From Tetraselmis striata (taxonomy: Eukaryota > Chlorophyta > Chlorodendrophyceae > Chlorodendrales > Chlorodendraceae): DNA of 64,000 nt. Shown in pieces: positions 31,241-44,014 of this stretch. Within the stretch, counting starts at the first letter, position 1; the number at the start of each line of letters is the position of its first letter. Both the position numbers and the translations under genes were made by a program. A model generated the notes under the pieces. The model saw only the letters and a list, made by a program, of their open reading frames with translations, ran no database searches and had not been told where the DNA came from. Location: positions 1-64,000 of the forward strand of contig VCJN01002541.1 in the NCBI GenBank assembly GCA_006384855.1. Reading direction: 5' to 3'.

Positions 31241-32371
31241 TGGGCGAGGCGAGGAACCGTGGATATGGTGGGTAACGATGGGTGCCGGCGGCGGGTGGGT
31301 GCTGGTGGACCAGCTAGGTTTGCTTTGGGTTCGGTAGCTGGGAGAAGCCGACAATTTTGATGCACTACTACGACAAGTCGTCGGCAACCCTGACCGCCAA
31401 CGTGTCTCAGCCGCTTCTTTCACTATTTGGGCTTGTGCAGACGCGAAAAGTCGATTAGCGGAGCGGAGTAAGCCAGATATCGCGACCCATTCCCCGATAA
31501 GGGGTGCCTAAGCGGCCGAATTACGATTCTGTAGAAAGTGTGTGTCAAATGTCTCGACGTGTAAACGCTAAATACGGTAAATTGTACGGGACATTACGCG
31601 ATGGCTACCCAGCAAGCCGGAGTGGGGTATATAACATCGGAGCGCGATGAGAAGTCGTCCAGGCGCGGCGCCGGACTTAGATCTTTTAAAACCAGCATAT
31701 GCGCCCACCTGATGCACACTCGCACCCCCTAGACAATACCGTAGCTGCTCGTCCCCCAACACGCACCTTCCATCACGGCCACCCACGCCAAGCGAATTCC
31801 AGGCACCCTCTACGGCAAAGCTGTGACGAGGGGGCATGAGGGCATGACCAGCATACCACTCGGTGCTCTGTGCAGCACGGGCCGCATCGTTGAGGACGGG
31901 AGGCACTGTTCCGCGGCCAAGCGACCAACAGCCATATCCGCGTTTACCCAGAGCAACCCCAGTAGGGCGAGGACGTGCTCGGCTATGCTTTCGCGGACCA
32001 ACTGAACAACTGCGCTGAGCAAAGCAGTACGGCGCGGGCGGCAAGAAGCACATGCTTGAGGCAGGTTTTCAAGTGTCCGATTCGGCGGTCGTCACGCTGT
32101 ATTTTACCTCGTGCGTACCCGACGCGACGCGTGCCCAGATATTGAACCTAGCACCCGAGGCGGCGCCCCCCCCCCCCCCCCCCCCGCGCGCAGGAACTGA
32201 CATCGGCACTGGCGTTAAGAACGCCTCCGCCGACGGTCCACCCCATACTCGCACTACGAGCCGGGGGCTGGAGTCCACCATGAAAGCGACCCTACGACCC
32301 TTTAGGGTCCCCTTACACTGAGTCCGCGGGTGGCTGACATGTCTTCGTGGAGGATTTGAATTTCACAGGCG

Positions 32372-33090
32372 TTGACCGCCCCATGCCGTGTTTTTGTTGT
32401 TGCTCACGCGGCCAAGGACAAGGCGGTGCTGTCGGATGTCACCTTTGGCGAATGTCAACCGCGCGACACTCAGACGGGAATCCCTTTCCCACTGGAGAAG
32501 ACGTCGAAGTTTCCCGTCGCCGCGCCCCCGTACATCGAGCGGATCTGCTACGCTACCTTCAACTACCGTAGTGGCTACACAGCCGCAAGCCACATCTACG
32601 CCAAGGAGACCGTCATGGCCGGGTTCCGAGCAGAATACACCCCCTCTCAACCCCACTGCGACCATTTCCTTGTGGGTTGTGCTGACGGTGCACCTTGTGA
32701 TGTCCATGAAGCAGAGGAACGTGACGAACTACCTCGCTCGGCACTGCTTCCAGGATGAGGGCAAGGAGCCAAGGACGGCCAAGGATGAGATAGGAAGAAG
32801 GGGCCATTGCCGAGCGAGGACCGACTCGCGAAGGCCCTCGACCTTGCAGAGGCATGGCAGCAGAGCCAATCGGGAAGGTACTACATACCAACAAGCCGGC
32901 AAGTGCCCCCCTTTAGACGTGATGTTCAAGGACGAGGAGGAGGTGTGCGAGGTGACGCCGCAATGGGAAGCCGTAGGTGAGTCGCATTTGTTTTCGCACT
33001 CGTTCGATTACACAACCACCACCGTAACGCAATCAACACGCATACTGACTTTCGCAGTTGCTATGTCAGATAGATCCCCGCCCAGTCCCT
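32372..33090 (+). CDS. Unassigned plus-strand coding-like region
   Basis: The frame opening near 32,372 gives VFVVAHAAKDKAVLSDVTFG, YIERICYATFNYRSGYTAAS and HIYAKETVMAGF. A later block (32,905-32,975) gives PLDVMFKDEEEVCEVTPQWE before a GTGAGT donor-like site. Composition and codon use look coding, but no family is recognised, and the join between blocks is unknown. An Ala/Pro/Gly-rich frame follows at 33,160-33,490 (LLAGVLAQQQKRAGGIIKHN), which may be a further exon. Confidence 0.3.
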
Positions 33091-33699
33091 AGCTACGTTT
33101 GGCGGTAAGCCGATCGTATCGAATGTTTAGCGCAACAAGGTCGTGTCGCTGCCGCTGGCGTGCACCTACCGCCGCGTCGCCAAGGCTCCACGGCTTGCTG
33201 GCGGGCGTGCTGGCGCAGCAACAGAAGAGGGCGGGCGGCATCATCAAGCACAACACCAACGCGGTCAAGAACCTGGCCGCCACGCAAGCCGTCTCCGGCG
33301 ACAACGTCGACGAGGGCAGTAGCCCGGAGCCCCCGGCCAAGAAGGCCCAGCAGCCCGCCAAGCCGGCGGCTGGAGTGCCGGCCCGGGGCCTTGGTGGTGC
33401 CGGGGCTAGGGCGGACGGTGGGGCGTTCGGGTCGTGGGCCGGCCGCCATGCCGCCGTAGCCGCTGCCTCCACCCGCGAGCAGCAGGCCGGGCGCCGTGGC
33501 GGTCCTGGCCGAAACCGGATGTACATGATTTATTCCGCTCGCCCATTGCCGGCGCGCGCCTCGTTGCCCACTGCCGCTTACCCGCTCACTGGCACTGCCG
33601 CGCTCGCGCTATCGCGGAATAGGCCAGAGCGCAGCGAGACTGTCGGACTTTTAGAGGCAGATCCTGAAATAGTAGTCCGCTGTTGATTATGCGCCGTGA

Positions 33700-35825
33700 T
33701 GATGAATGATATGCGCCTGATGCACTTTAATACGAGTATGTCACGAAATGATGACTACATATACGAGTATAGGGCATACGGTTTGTAAGATTACATGATA
33801 AATATAGGGTACTACAATATAATTACGAAGTCGCGCGGGAGCCCAGTGATGCATGCATCACATGCCTCGCTCGTTGCAGAGCACATGGCCCCTTATTCGG
33901 TATGCAGCAACTAATAGCCTTGCCAATACACTGAAGCCACTGATCGCGTTGATAGGTATGGATGAATAACGATGCGGAACTAGGGGGGGGGGTGCCTGGG
34001 GTGATGGGGGGTGTTCCGGCGCAGCCGTAGCGACAACTCAGCGTACGGGTACTAATTCGGCTAATAACGCCCCTGTGCAGGCTGCCACGATACGTACGGG
34101 TACTAATTCGTGTACTAATTCACCCCAGCGAGGGCTGACAGGCCGCCATTTCGGCGAGTTTTTAGTACGGGTACTAATTCGTGTACTAATTCGCCGAATT
34201 ACCTGGTATTGGCCAATCATCGTGCGCCAAGGATATGAAATAGAAGCCCGCCGTACAGTTCAGACCGTGGGATGCTGAATTAGTTTATACGGATCTTGGC
34301 ATCGCGCTCAGCTGCCGTCAGATCCTCGCCTCGAACCTAACCGAAGCAGGGTCCCGGAGGGAGTACAGGGTAGTTCGGGTACCAGAAGATAAGACGCGAG
34401 TTCCGAGCATCTGAGATTAACGTATAATCCCTAATCGCCTCCTGCTGCTTGCTCATGTAAATATATCATCCCAAAAAGCTTCTAATAGAACTACGGTAGA
34501 TAACATGGTCGCTACCTGCATGAGATACTAAGGATTACACATATGGGGATAGATGGACATATGGATTCGTCGCTGCTGGAATTGTATAGATCGAGCCTGG
34601 GATGTATAGATACAGTTGATGGCAGCAACGGCGCAGCAGCACAATGTCTGCGGAATCATCGTCAACTCACACCCTCCGTACAGAGCAGAACGCGTGTCCG
34701 ATCCCTGCCGCCCGTCATCTCTCGGGCTCGCGTGCCTGTTATCGTAGCGCTGTCCTAGCTAGAAGTCGGTAGTTCGATAGTGCTCCTGCTGCCGTGCCAT
34801 GGCGGCCGCCCATGTATCACCTCTGTATCGGGCCGGTGCTGAGCGTCTAAGCAATCTAGACAAGCCGTCATGGCAGCGTCCAAGTCCAGCGAGGCTCAGC
34901 AGCCCCGACCTGCGTGGAGTTTGGGGGCAGGAATCGAGGACCTTAACCTGAAGGCTGGCCATGTTCTCTAGGATTGGGCGCGCTCAAAGGTGGATTCGAT
35001 TCCAAAGCGCGGCAAGGGAACAAAGAACTCAGTAGGTAAAGCCCGTCGCGCGAGAACGCAGGCCGCCGCCACATTTACTGCTGCGACTTGGCGCGACTGG
35101 GTTCTCTTGCCGCTCAATCCAGTGCTCTGGGTGATAGGTACGTTTCTGTTAAACCGAGGGTAACCTGACTCATCGTCTCGTGCATAGTCATACCTGAGGA
35201 CAACAAGGGCAGCCATAGTTGCCCCGTAACGTTGTACACCAAGGTATTTAACCGCATGACGCGCACTAAGCTAAAAAGCTACGGGTACAGCGGCTGGTGC
35301 GTCAGTAATATCATTCCCGGTAGCGAGCGAGGGGGTAACCTCTTCTGACAACCGCCAAGCACTTGTGTATGAGTAATAACATATTCAACTGCAATCCCAT
35401 ACCGTTGTGGCCGGTGCCTGCACTCCATCCCGTAGGATGTATTTACTGAGATAAAGAATCCTGGCGTTGCTCTTGCAGACAATTTCTCATCCCCTGCTGT
35501 GAAGCCTGCATCGGCTGAGCGCATAGTTTACAGCGAAAGGATGCCGGCATTGCCTTCTGTTTCCCCTTCTCCCCTTTTCCAGCATGTGAGAGCGTCAAGG
35601 CAAGATGCATCAGATGTGGCGAATTCACCGGTGTGGAGCGGAATGGCCCCACTGACTATCTCAGGTATGTAAAATACATCTTAGAACTCAGCTTAGATAC
35701 GTATGTCCTTCATAGTGGACAGTATCCTACTGGGCCAGGTGGGGGGAGACTTCTGGACCCGCATCAGCCAGGCTCGTTATTGCATGCCTGTGGCGCATGT
35801 CTAGTCGTGCCTGCGCTTCTGACCC

Positions 35826-35856
<31 letters not shown>

Positions 35857-38800
35857 ACACACTACTTCCTTGCATTGCTAGCGCCGATGTTGCCTGCCCC
35901 ACTGGGCTCGCTGGCGGAGCACGCTGTGCGTGTCTGGCGAACCCTAAAAGAAACCTACTTAGACACGGTAGTGACTAGCGCCGCCTCGGCGCTGCCCGCC
36001 TAACCTGCCGCCTCGATGGGCGCCTTCACAGCGCCGCCAGGGATGCTGCTGACACAGGGCGTGGTAGGCCCGCGCGACATGGGCCGTTCGCAGCCGCTCT
36101 TTGATGACGACAGCTGGTGGTGGTGAGCGCGATGGGCCGCAAGCTGCGGCACGCGATGGTGTGCGATGCGCAGGTGCGGACTTGCCCCCACCGTCTCTTC
36201 CCTTCTCCCCTCATCGATTACCTCCTGGTGCTGGGCGCCGCAGGCTGTTCTGATATCACCTTCATGGCGATATCAGATATATATTTAGCGTAGTAAGTTT
36301 GGTGGCACATGTTTGCTGTGCATCTATTCTGCGCCCAACCGCACAGATCATTTGTATACTCGCAACGCCCGGGCGCAGGCACTGTTGTGGGCAGATTCAA
36401 TGTGGCTGCTGGTTCCCAAATTAGCGGCGCGCCGGCAGCACCATCATTGTATCTAAGTGGCGCACAACAGGTTGCCCCTCACGTCATGGGAGCGTCTCAG
36501 CAGGCGGAGCGGGAATCTGCGGCTTCAACTGCTGCGCAATTCCTCTGTCATGAGCTATATGTTGCTGCCGGCAGCTTGCCATACCCTGCAACACCAATGC
36601 CAGGGGCAGGGGGGCTCCTGAACTGGCTAGGTGTCGCGCATGTGCACAACCCAGGAGCAGAGACAACAAATCTGAGTAGGGTGGAAAACGTGAGGGTGTG
36701 TGAAATGGATACGGGCCGCCATGTGGCGGCTTATTGTGATGCAATGTAACATTTTCATAAATCAACCTCAGTGTGGCTACTGCGTTGCATACATATATGC
36801 ATATTGAGCGGCTCCATCCCGTCTCATCCCTGCTGGCCGTTGGTGCATGTCTGAGCAGCAGCGCTTTACTCGCAATATCTTCTCAATCATATCCCTGTTG
36901 CCCACCTGCGGTGTTGCCCTCTATCCATCATACCGCTGCGGTGCAGCTTTGTGATATCGTGGTTGCCAAATCTCACGGTGTCTCTCTCTCTCTCTCTCTC
37001 TCCCTCTCTCATTCCCTCTCTTTCATTTTGTTTTCAGTCTAAATGGCAGCTTCTCACTTGCTCTAGCAGCCTCCTGCCGGCCAGGTGCAAATCCTTGCAA
37101 TGCTGTGGACAGTACATGCAATGGTATGGCGGTCTGACAACGCTGGTCAGAAGCAGCAGGCTGCGCGGCACGCGGTGATATGTGGCGTACTGATGTACAC
37201 TTCTCCACACATCTTATACTACTGCATTAATGTGTAGTAATAATATTCGTGAATCGGGCATCATATATACTAGGATTACTAGCTAGCGCGTACGTGGCAA
37301 TTAATGTATAACGGCGGTGCCTGGCCGTGTCTAAATTTGCCACCCTTCTAGCGTGTTACAATAAACTGCTTGCGATAAACCTGATTACTCAAATACTTGT
37401 ATAAATAGGAAGATATATTATCATAAGGGCCTTGTACTCATCGTACTAGTGACGCGTATTTAGGAATATTGTCAGCGTAATCTCATTGTCGTGCATTGGT
37501 CCGCGTTCCTTTCTTGCTATCTATTTCAAACAATGTAAGTAACCTTTCCTGAAAAAATGGGCAATACACAATAATAAAGATGTCCCGGCGCTATCCGACA
37601 TCAATTCGCAATAATAACATGATTGATTTATCCGCATAGTTCATTCCTTTCAAGAAAAGCCAAATTATCAGGGCATTTCTATGATTTCTATCTCTACTTC
37701 TATGTTCATTCTATTCGTCCAATTCCCAACGTACTTCCATCCCAATAGTATGCGGTGCCTATTAAAATCATGGTGTTGCAGCGCTGCTGGCGAAGACGGG
37801 ACTATGTACAAGTAGCACATTGATGGCACAGTAGTAGCATGGTTTACAACTCAAAATGTGCCAATTTTTAATTGATATCTGAGAATCTTTAGGGTTTGAT
37901 TCACACTCTTCCCTTATCCGTAGCATTTGCTACCGCGCAGACTACTTACCATTGCGCAATACTAACAGTGTATGATGTATCGCACCAAGCAGCAAAAAAA
38001 AGTGTGCATATATTTTGGCTCCGCGCCAGGAATTACTAGTGGACTATATTGTCGTCTATATACATGTGACTATATACTCAGTTTGGGTAGCAAAGAGAGG
38101 GACCTCACGCGCGAAATGCCTCAATATCAACGGGATGGTGGGGTTTTGCTGAAACTGCTCCGAAACCAGCAGCAGCCCGTAAAGCAGCAGTGAGTCAGAA
38201 TGGTGTTGCTGCGTTGCCGGAACATACATCACAACCGAACAGGATTGTGGATGGTATATTTGCTGTCGTCGGCCCACCTTTGTAAGGGGCTGGCGGCGGA
38301 AGGGATAGGTCTGCATTGCGGCGGAAGAAATCAGTTCGTTATTATTGCTCGTTTAACATTGTATGTGGAGAAATTGCTTATACTCGGAACCGAGACAACA
38401 ATGTGACTGTTTATTAATGGAACCGCCGCCGGATACAGCGCGTACGGCCAATGCACATACTGCAGGGCGGGCAGCACCCAACAGTAGTGTCTGCATCATG
38501 ATGCCTTATTCGGCAGCGTCGTTGTAGTAGTATTGATACAAGAGTAGGAGAGACGCGGCCGATCACTTCGCTAAATTATGGCTCCGAAACCAACACTGAA
38601 GCTACCCCCCCCCCCCCCCCCTCGCAAATACTCACCGCTCACAGGTTGTATTGCCTGAAAATGGGTCAATAATTATCAGCTATATCCGAGCATGAATTTT
38701 ATCAATTCTGTTGATATCATCATTCTTATACACAATGTGTGATAACAATATGCTGTTGATATGAAAATTAATATATGTCGTGCGCTGCATTGTTTCGTGA

Positions 38801-40250
38801 TATCTAGTGACCCGTGATATCTAGTCACCCGTGCGTGCGCAATCATAGCAGCAAACGTATCATATAATAGCATAATGTATCATATAATAGCGTATACACG
38901 TGTCGTATAATAGCAAACGTAACATTATAAACGATGTCATATGCTATCTATAACGGAATTGTATTTTTGCATATATGTGATATCATATGCTGGTGACGCG
39001 GTTGTACATAGGTAGATAGATAAATAAACAGAAGTAGTGATATACCGCCGGTACAGCATAAATGATATGAGCTGTAATGTAATGTAGTATTCGTATTGTA
39101 TGTAAAATGATAACTACGGCATTTATAATCACCATCATAGCTTTCTGTCACAGACAAAGAGGGAGAGGGAGTAAGCGATTGAAAATGAAAAACGCGCGCT
39201 GAACGTTGTATGAACTGACCGCCGACTGCACGCTGGTGCGGGCAATGCACCGGAATGATAATCGCCGAAGTGGCGGAATGGCAATATCAATCTATCAATT
39301 AGTATATTGATGACGCCCATTGGGTGAATGCCAATGCGAGATTGACTGATATTGAGAAAAGTGCCGTGTATATTCTAGTCTTTCCAATTATTATGTTTTG
39401 GACCATCGGAGTGGAGAGAGGGAGGGATGGAGGGAGTAGAGTGCACAGGGAGAGTAGAGTGCATAGGGAGAGAAGGTACGTTATTCAATAAATACATAAT
39501 GTATATTAGATGTATCGGCAGAGTAGCAGTACAATGCACTACTGTACAATAGTAGTACAGTAATGCAATGCTATTGTTGTTGCTGCCAAATGCATACAAC
39601 TATGATGCCGAGGTCGTCATAATGAAACAATGGTGTATATAAATCAGCCACGCATATACAGCAATAGCCGCGCAATTTGGTCAATGGTATATGTCGTTTT
39701 TAAATCAATGTATATTGATAAATATCGGTCTGTGGTGTGCTGTACCGCCGGTATATCTACTCCACGTCTACTCATTGTCAGCATTTTTAGGACACAAACA
39801 AATACTCACGGGAGATAACGGGCACATTATAACTAACAATCCGTAAACTAAAATGATTTTCTGGTGGCTTCTGACATCGGACAAAAATCGTACATCCTCG
39901 TAAACAATGCAATTGAGAACCAAAATCATTTGACAGGGATGCTACGGATTTTACCCACTAAGTGGACCCGCCTGGAAATTCAATAATTAGACGATACACG
40001 GAGGATAATTATACCCCCCCATGATTTATTTTTCTTGGACAAATCATCAAAATACCCCCCATAATTTAAAAAATTTCCACCCCTAGCACAACATGTAATC
40101 ATATCACAGTATTGATAACATTTACCGGTAACTCATCAACCGGTTGAAACGTTGATTGAAACCGCCAGCAGATCGTTCGGGTTGCATAGAAGGACAGTTG
40201 CGGGGTAACCACGTTGCATAGAAGGACCATTGCGGGGTAACCACGCAAAC
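33700..40250. other. AT-richer, gene-poor host DNA
   Basis: No supported gene over about 6.5 kb. Contents: a GTACGGGTACTAATTCG repeat (34,043-34,195, at least three units plus half-units), a C-run followed by (AC)n at 35,823-35,863, a (CT)n run at 36,977-37,025 and a C-run at about 38,606. Two small exon-like pieces are visible: 35,885-36,002 (LGSLAEHAVRVWRTLKETYL) and 36,309-36,749 (146 codons, no motif). Neither can be called a gene from sequence alone. Confidence 0.4.
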
Positions 40251-40528
40251 ATGTTATTTAGTATATAATTACATGAGCTATAGCTGCAATTAAATAGGGA
40301 ATGATTTGCAGCTAATGTTTAGCAAATTTGTAGGAAATGACAGCAATGACCAAGAAATCAACGGAATAGGAAGCGTCCACTACAGCCCTACTACAGATTT
40401 AGTAGAACAATTCATTGCAACAATAAATAAATCATCGAGCACTGCGACAACAAAATAATAGCAGAAGCGGTATCACAATAGTAGCGCCGTCACTCAGTGC
40501 GCGCGATATCATTAATACTGCTTATTAG

Positions 40529-40746
40529 CTAGTGTGCGAGAGACCCGGGTTCGATTCCTGGCCGATGTATTTCGGCAATATCGGCCCGGCGTGTCCCGGG
40601 TTTACCCGGTTGATGCACTAGCCCTTCGGGGTTCGAATGAGGCAATTGTCTTTGCGCTATGTCAGACCTACGACTGCAGTTGGCGCACGATGTCAAGTGT
40701 TGGGGCGGCTTCGGCCGATGTCCCGGGGCGAACTTTACTTTACTTT
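40529..40746 (+). mobile_element. tRNA-related SINE with perfect 13-bp target-site duplication
   Basis: TACTGCTTATTAG flanks the insert at 40,516-40,528 and 40,747-40,759. The insert begins with a short tRNA-like head containing a pol III B-box (GGGTTCGATTCCTGG) and ends in a CTTTACTTTACTTT tail. The A-box is at best vestigial and overlaps the left duplication. The body includes CCCGGG/TTTACCCGG segments. It lies next to the 23.8-kb fold-back family (single arm at 40,830-41,107). Confidence 0.8.
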
Positions 40747-40829
40747 TACTGCTTATTAGTGTGGAACAACTCGACGTACATGCATGGGACACTACTACTC
40801 GTACCCTTTTATATATTTACGTGCATGGT

Positions 40830-41107
40830 ACCTTTGGCGGCATTCTCTCTGCGGCCGGAGTGCAGACGGCCAGGTCTGGTCATCTGGTGCGTCTGCCCGT
40901 GCTCCTTCCGCACCCTCTTGTGGACTTGTGGTGCTGCTTCCACCGCATACAATTGCTGTGGACCTTTCCGATTGTCCTTTTTCTGGTGATTTTCTGATAT
41001 CGCCTTCTGCGCACTGCAGCTGGCTCATGTAACAATTGCTGTAGAGGACGTTTCCTTTTCGTTTTCTTTTCGGGTGGTTTCCTGATCGCCTTTTGCGGCG
41101 AGCTCAT
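40830..41107 (+). repeat. Single-arm relative of the fold-back element
   Basis: Matches the arms at 23.8-24.5 kb from GGCGGCATTCTCTCTGC to GCTCATGTA, with two tandem GATTTTCTGATATCGCC/GGTTTCCTGATCGCC ends. It is interrupted upstream by the SINE. Confidence 0.65.
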
Positions 41108-41718
41108 GTATTAACTAAATACAGTTTGCGACTGGTTTGAATTACAAAAGCGTAAGCAACAAGAGCCTACCGCGTAGTACAACGTCACGGACAACTTCAA
41201 TAAAGCTGCCTGCTTCCCACGCGAGGATGAGCACCGCCTCCTTCATCATGTCTGCGACTGGTATAGTACATATATTTGTCTAAGGATATAACGTGAACTA
41301 TCACGTTCGTTCGCCACATCCGCGAAAGATGCATTTGTCTAAGGATTGTACGAGCATCACATCCGGGTCCGCCGTGTACTGCTACAGCAATGCCGCGCGC
41401 GCGCCGCCGTGTACTGTACAGGTAGTATGCCGTTAGCTTCATCCACCCCTAATGAGCAGCGCGGTTGCTCATCAACCACTACTGGTAGCGACAACGAAGT
41501 CGCGTACTCCCACCGCGCAGCGAACACCCTTAAAACGGCGGGCTGATACCGCTCGTCCTGTCGTCCCCAAAGCGGTCGACAGATAAGCCTCATCGAGCAG
41601 AAGCCTGGCTGTTGAGCGCCCAAGCAGTTTTGCCGCCCCTGAATCGGCTGGCCTGTTGATCACGTCTAGGAAAGTGCTTGATACCTTGGGACGAAGGAGT
41701 AAGCCTGGCCGTCATATA

Positions 41719-43821
41719 ATGCCAGACATGCAACAGGCTGAAGCGCCAATCGGCTTTGGAACGCGGCATTCCTCGCATGAAGAAACATGCCAGGATTCTG
41801 GCGGAAAGCCGAGAGATGCTGTGTTGGTTGCGGGGGCCACCGGGTACCTGGGAACGTGAGCCCCTGGTTTGCCTAAATACGGTCGCGGGGCGGCGCGCCC
41901 TTCTGCAACTCCCATCTTCGCTCAGACTTGGCGCCCTTATTACAATTATTTCTGCTCTATTTCCGCATGACGTTGGTTGAACTTCAGGCGTGGCAATCGC
42001 AGGCGTGTGGTGAAGGCGCTCGCCGCAGAGAGGTTCCGCGTCAAAAGCTTATGTCGCCCCTCAAGCAACCACAAACATCTGGAGGTATGCTCACGCGAGC
42101 GAGTATCAGTGTTGGACTATCAAGTTCTCTTCTGATATGAGTATCGCAGTATTCCTTGTTTTTTGTTCCTGTCTATGGGTGGCAGTAGTAGGATTTCTTG
42201 ACAGGCCCAGGTGTGTGTGTGTGTGTGTGTGCGTGTGCGTGCGTGCGCGCACACGTTCACTCGATAAACAAAAGGATTTATGATACTGCCTGACGATGCG
42301 GCTAGACTTGTGCTTTTAGCCACTTTGTTTACTATTTGACAGGAGGATAGCACAATCGTGTTTGGAGACGTCGCGGCACAACATGAAGGCGGCCTTGTAG
42401 ATCATTTATCGGATGTCAAGGTTGTCATCTCCTGCCTTGGGTCATCAATCGTATGCCCCCCCCCCCTCCCCCTGGTTTCTCGTTTTGCCGCCGCTGTGCT
42501 GGCCTGCGCTGGAGCATATCAATGCACATATGCTGCTGTTTCCATCCTTTTGTTACACTGCCATTGCCTTTGGCAGACCAGCGGGGATGCAGAGGCGATC
42601 GACCGGGATGGAAACATATGGCTGCTAAATGAGGCTAAGGACGCCGGGGTGGAGCACCTCATCGTGGTTGCTGTGTTCAACGGCCCAAACATGTGCAACA
42701 GAGTGCGAATCGTGAGGTGACCCCACCAGAATTCCCGATGTCGTTGCTTGCCACTGAAACTCGCACGTGCATGCTTAAGACTTCAGGAGGTGCATTGAAG
42801 CATTGCTGTGGGGGCGCCCATGCCCACAGGCTGAAAGAGGAAGCGGTGAACGTCGTCACCAAAGTGGCCCGCTTGTGCGGCATGAAATACACGATTGTGC
42901 GTCCAACAGGGTTCTTCAAGGTCAGCCACTCATCGGCAGGACCTGTCGCTCACTGGACCGTGAGTGTTTATTTACAACAGGGTCATGACCATAATTGCGT
43001 GCATGCAGGACATGGAGGAGTTGTTCATGCAGACAGTGAAGACAGGGAAATTCCCCCTTATCTCCAATGGATCGGCCAAAGTGAACCCTATCAGCGGCGA
43101 GGATCTTGCTCGTCGCATCTGCAAATGCATATCAACGCCGCTAGACTGGAACACATCGGTGGATGTTGGAGGTGGGCATACATGCTGCATTGGGTCCTCA
43201 GATGGTGTCCTCAGACCCCCTTCAAATCAGCACTCACTGCATCCAAGCGCGATTGCCTGAGTTGCGTAAATGCGCTGATGTGCATATTTAATTCTCCTAC
43301 CCACCCTACGCACAGTCGTTGAAAAGTGTGTACAAGCCCACTGGCTTACCCTGAGTCTGGTGCTATTCGTACCTCATATTGTTGCAGGACCTGACGTCTT
43401 CAGCATGAGGCAGATTGGCCTCCTTGCGTGTGAGGCCTTGAAGAAGCCGCCACAGTTTCAACAAGCACCAGCCTGGGTTGTCCAGGTCGCGCGATGGATC
43501 CTGGGGGCATTCGGCTCTGTAGGTGCGTTCATTGATGTACAGCGTATGCTAGATGCTACTGTTTTGATGCGCTCTCAAAGGCAACCATGCCCTACACCTT
43601 GCCAATGCCCAGGTATAGCCCTTGCCTGCGTTCGATGTTTAAATTGCTAGCCATCTGACACCTCCCCCATGGTGGTAAAAGTCCCCATTTTCAGGAAGTA
43701 TTTGGACGCCCTGCAGTTCATTGATTATGTATCCACACATGACAATGTGGCTGTTTCATTCGGCTCGGATCATCTGAAGGAGTACTATGAGAAGCTAGCT
43801 TCGCGCATCTGCGGTTTGTGA
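41719..43821 (+). CDS. NmrA-like atypical short-chain dehydrogenase/reductase, spliced
   Basis: Exons that keep frame: 41,719-41,855; 42,003-42,084; 42,343-42,450; 42,577-42,716; 42,830-42,920; 43,009-43,171; 43,388-about 43,530 (end uncertain); and 43,695-43,821. Exon 1 carries the dinucleotide motif VLVAGATGYLGT, then RVVKALAAERFRVKSLCR, VVISCLGSS (cofactor strand), AIDRDGNIWLLNEAKDAGVE, VEHLIVVAVFNG, MKYTIVRPTGFFK and LISNGSAKVNPISGEDLARR, the standard order of NmrA/Ycf39-type Rossmann proteins. The last exon ends SFGSDHLKEYYEKLASRICGL. These proteins bind NAD(P)H; many act in plastids. The substrate is unknown. A transit peptide could lie upstream of 41,719, where the frame stays open to 41,656. 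The region between 43,530 and 43,695 needs transcript evidence. Confidence 0.75.
42205..42254. repeat. GT/GC dinucleotide microsatellite in an intron
   Basis: (GT)n followed by GC-containing variants lies in the second intron of the NmrA-like gene. Confidence 0.9.
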
Positions 43822-44014
43822 CATTCCTCTACCATACCCCATGAGTTCCTTCCCAGTGATGGTGCACTGGAAGCGAAATAGCACTGGAAGTAGACAACAG
43901 GACATGTGTAACCACTTCCAGCATAAGTTGACTGGGGCAGTTGTTTCGAGATCTGTATATTTTTACAAGATTACACCATATGTATTGCGAGGTTTTTGGG
44001 AAGCAGCTGGGTAT

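Noticed and set aside
40529..40570. A functional tRNA gene
   Set aside because: Only a B-box-like T-arm is present, no acceptor stem or anticodon arm; flanking duplications show a SINE.
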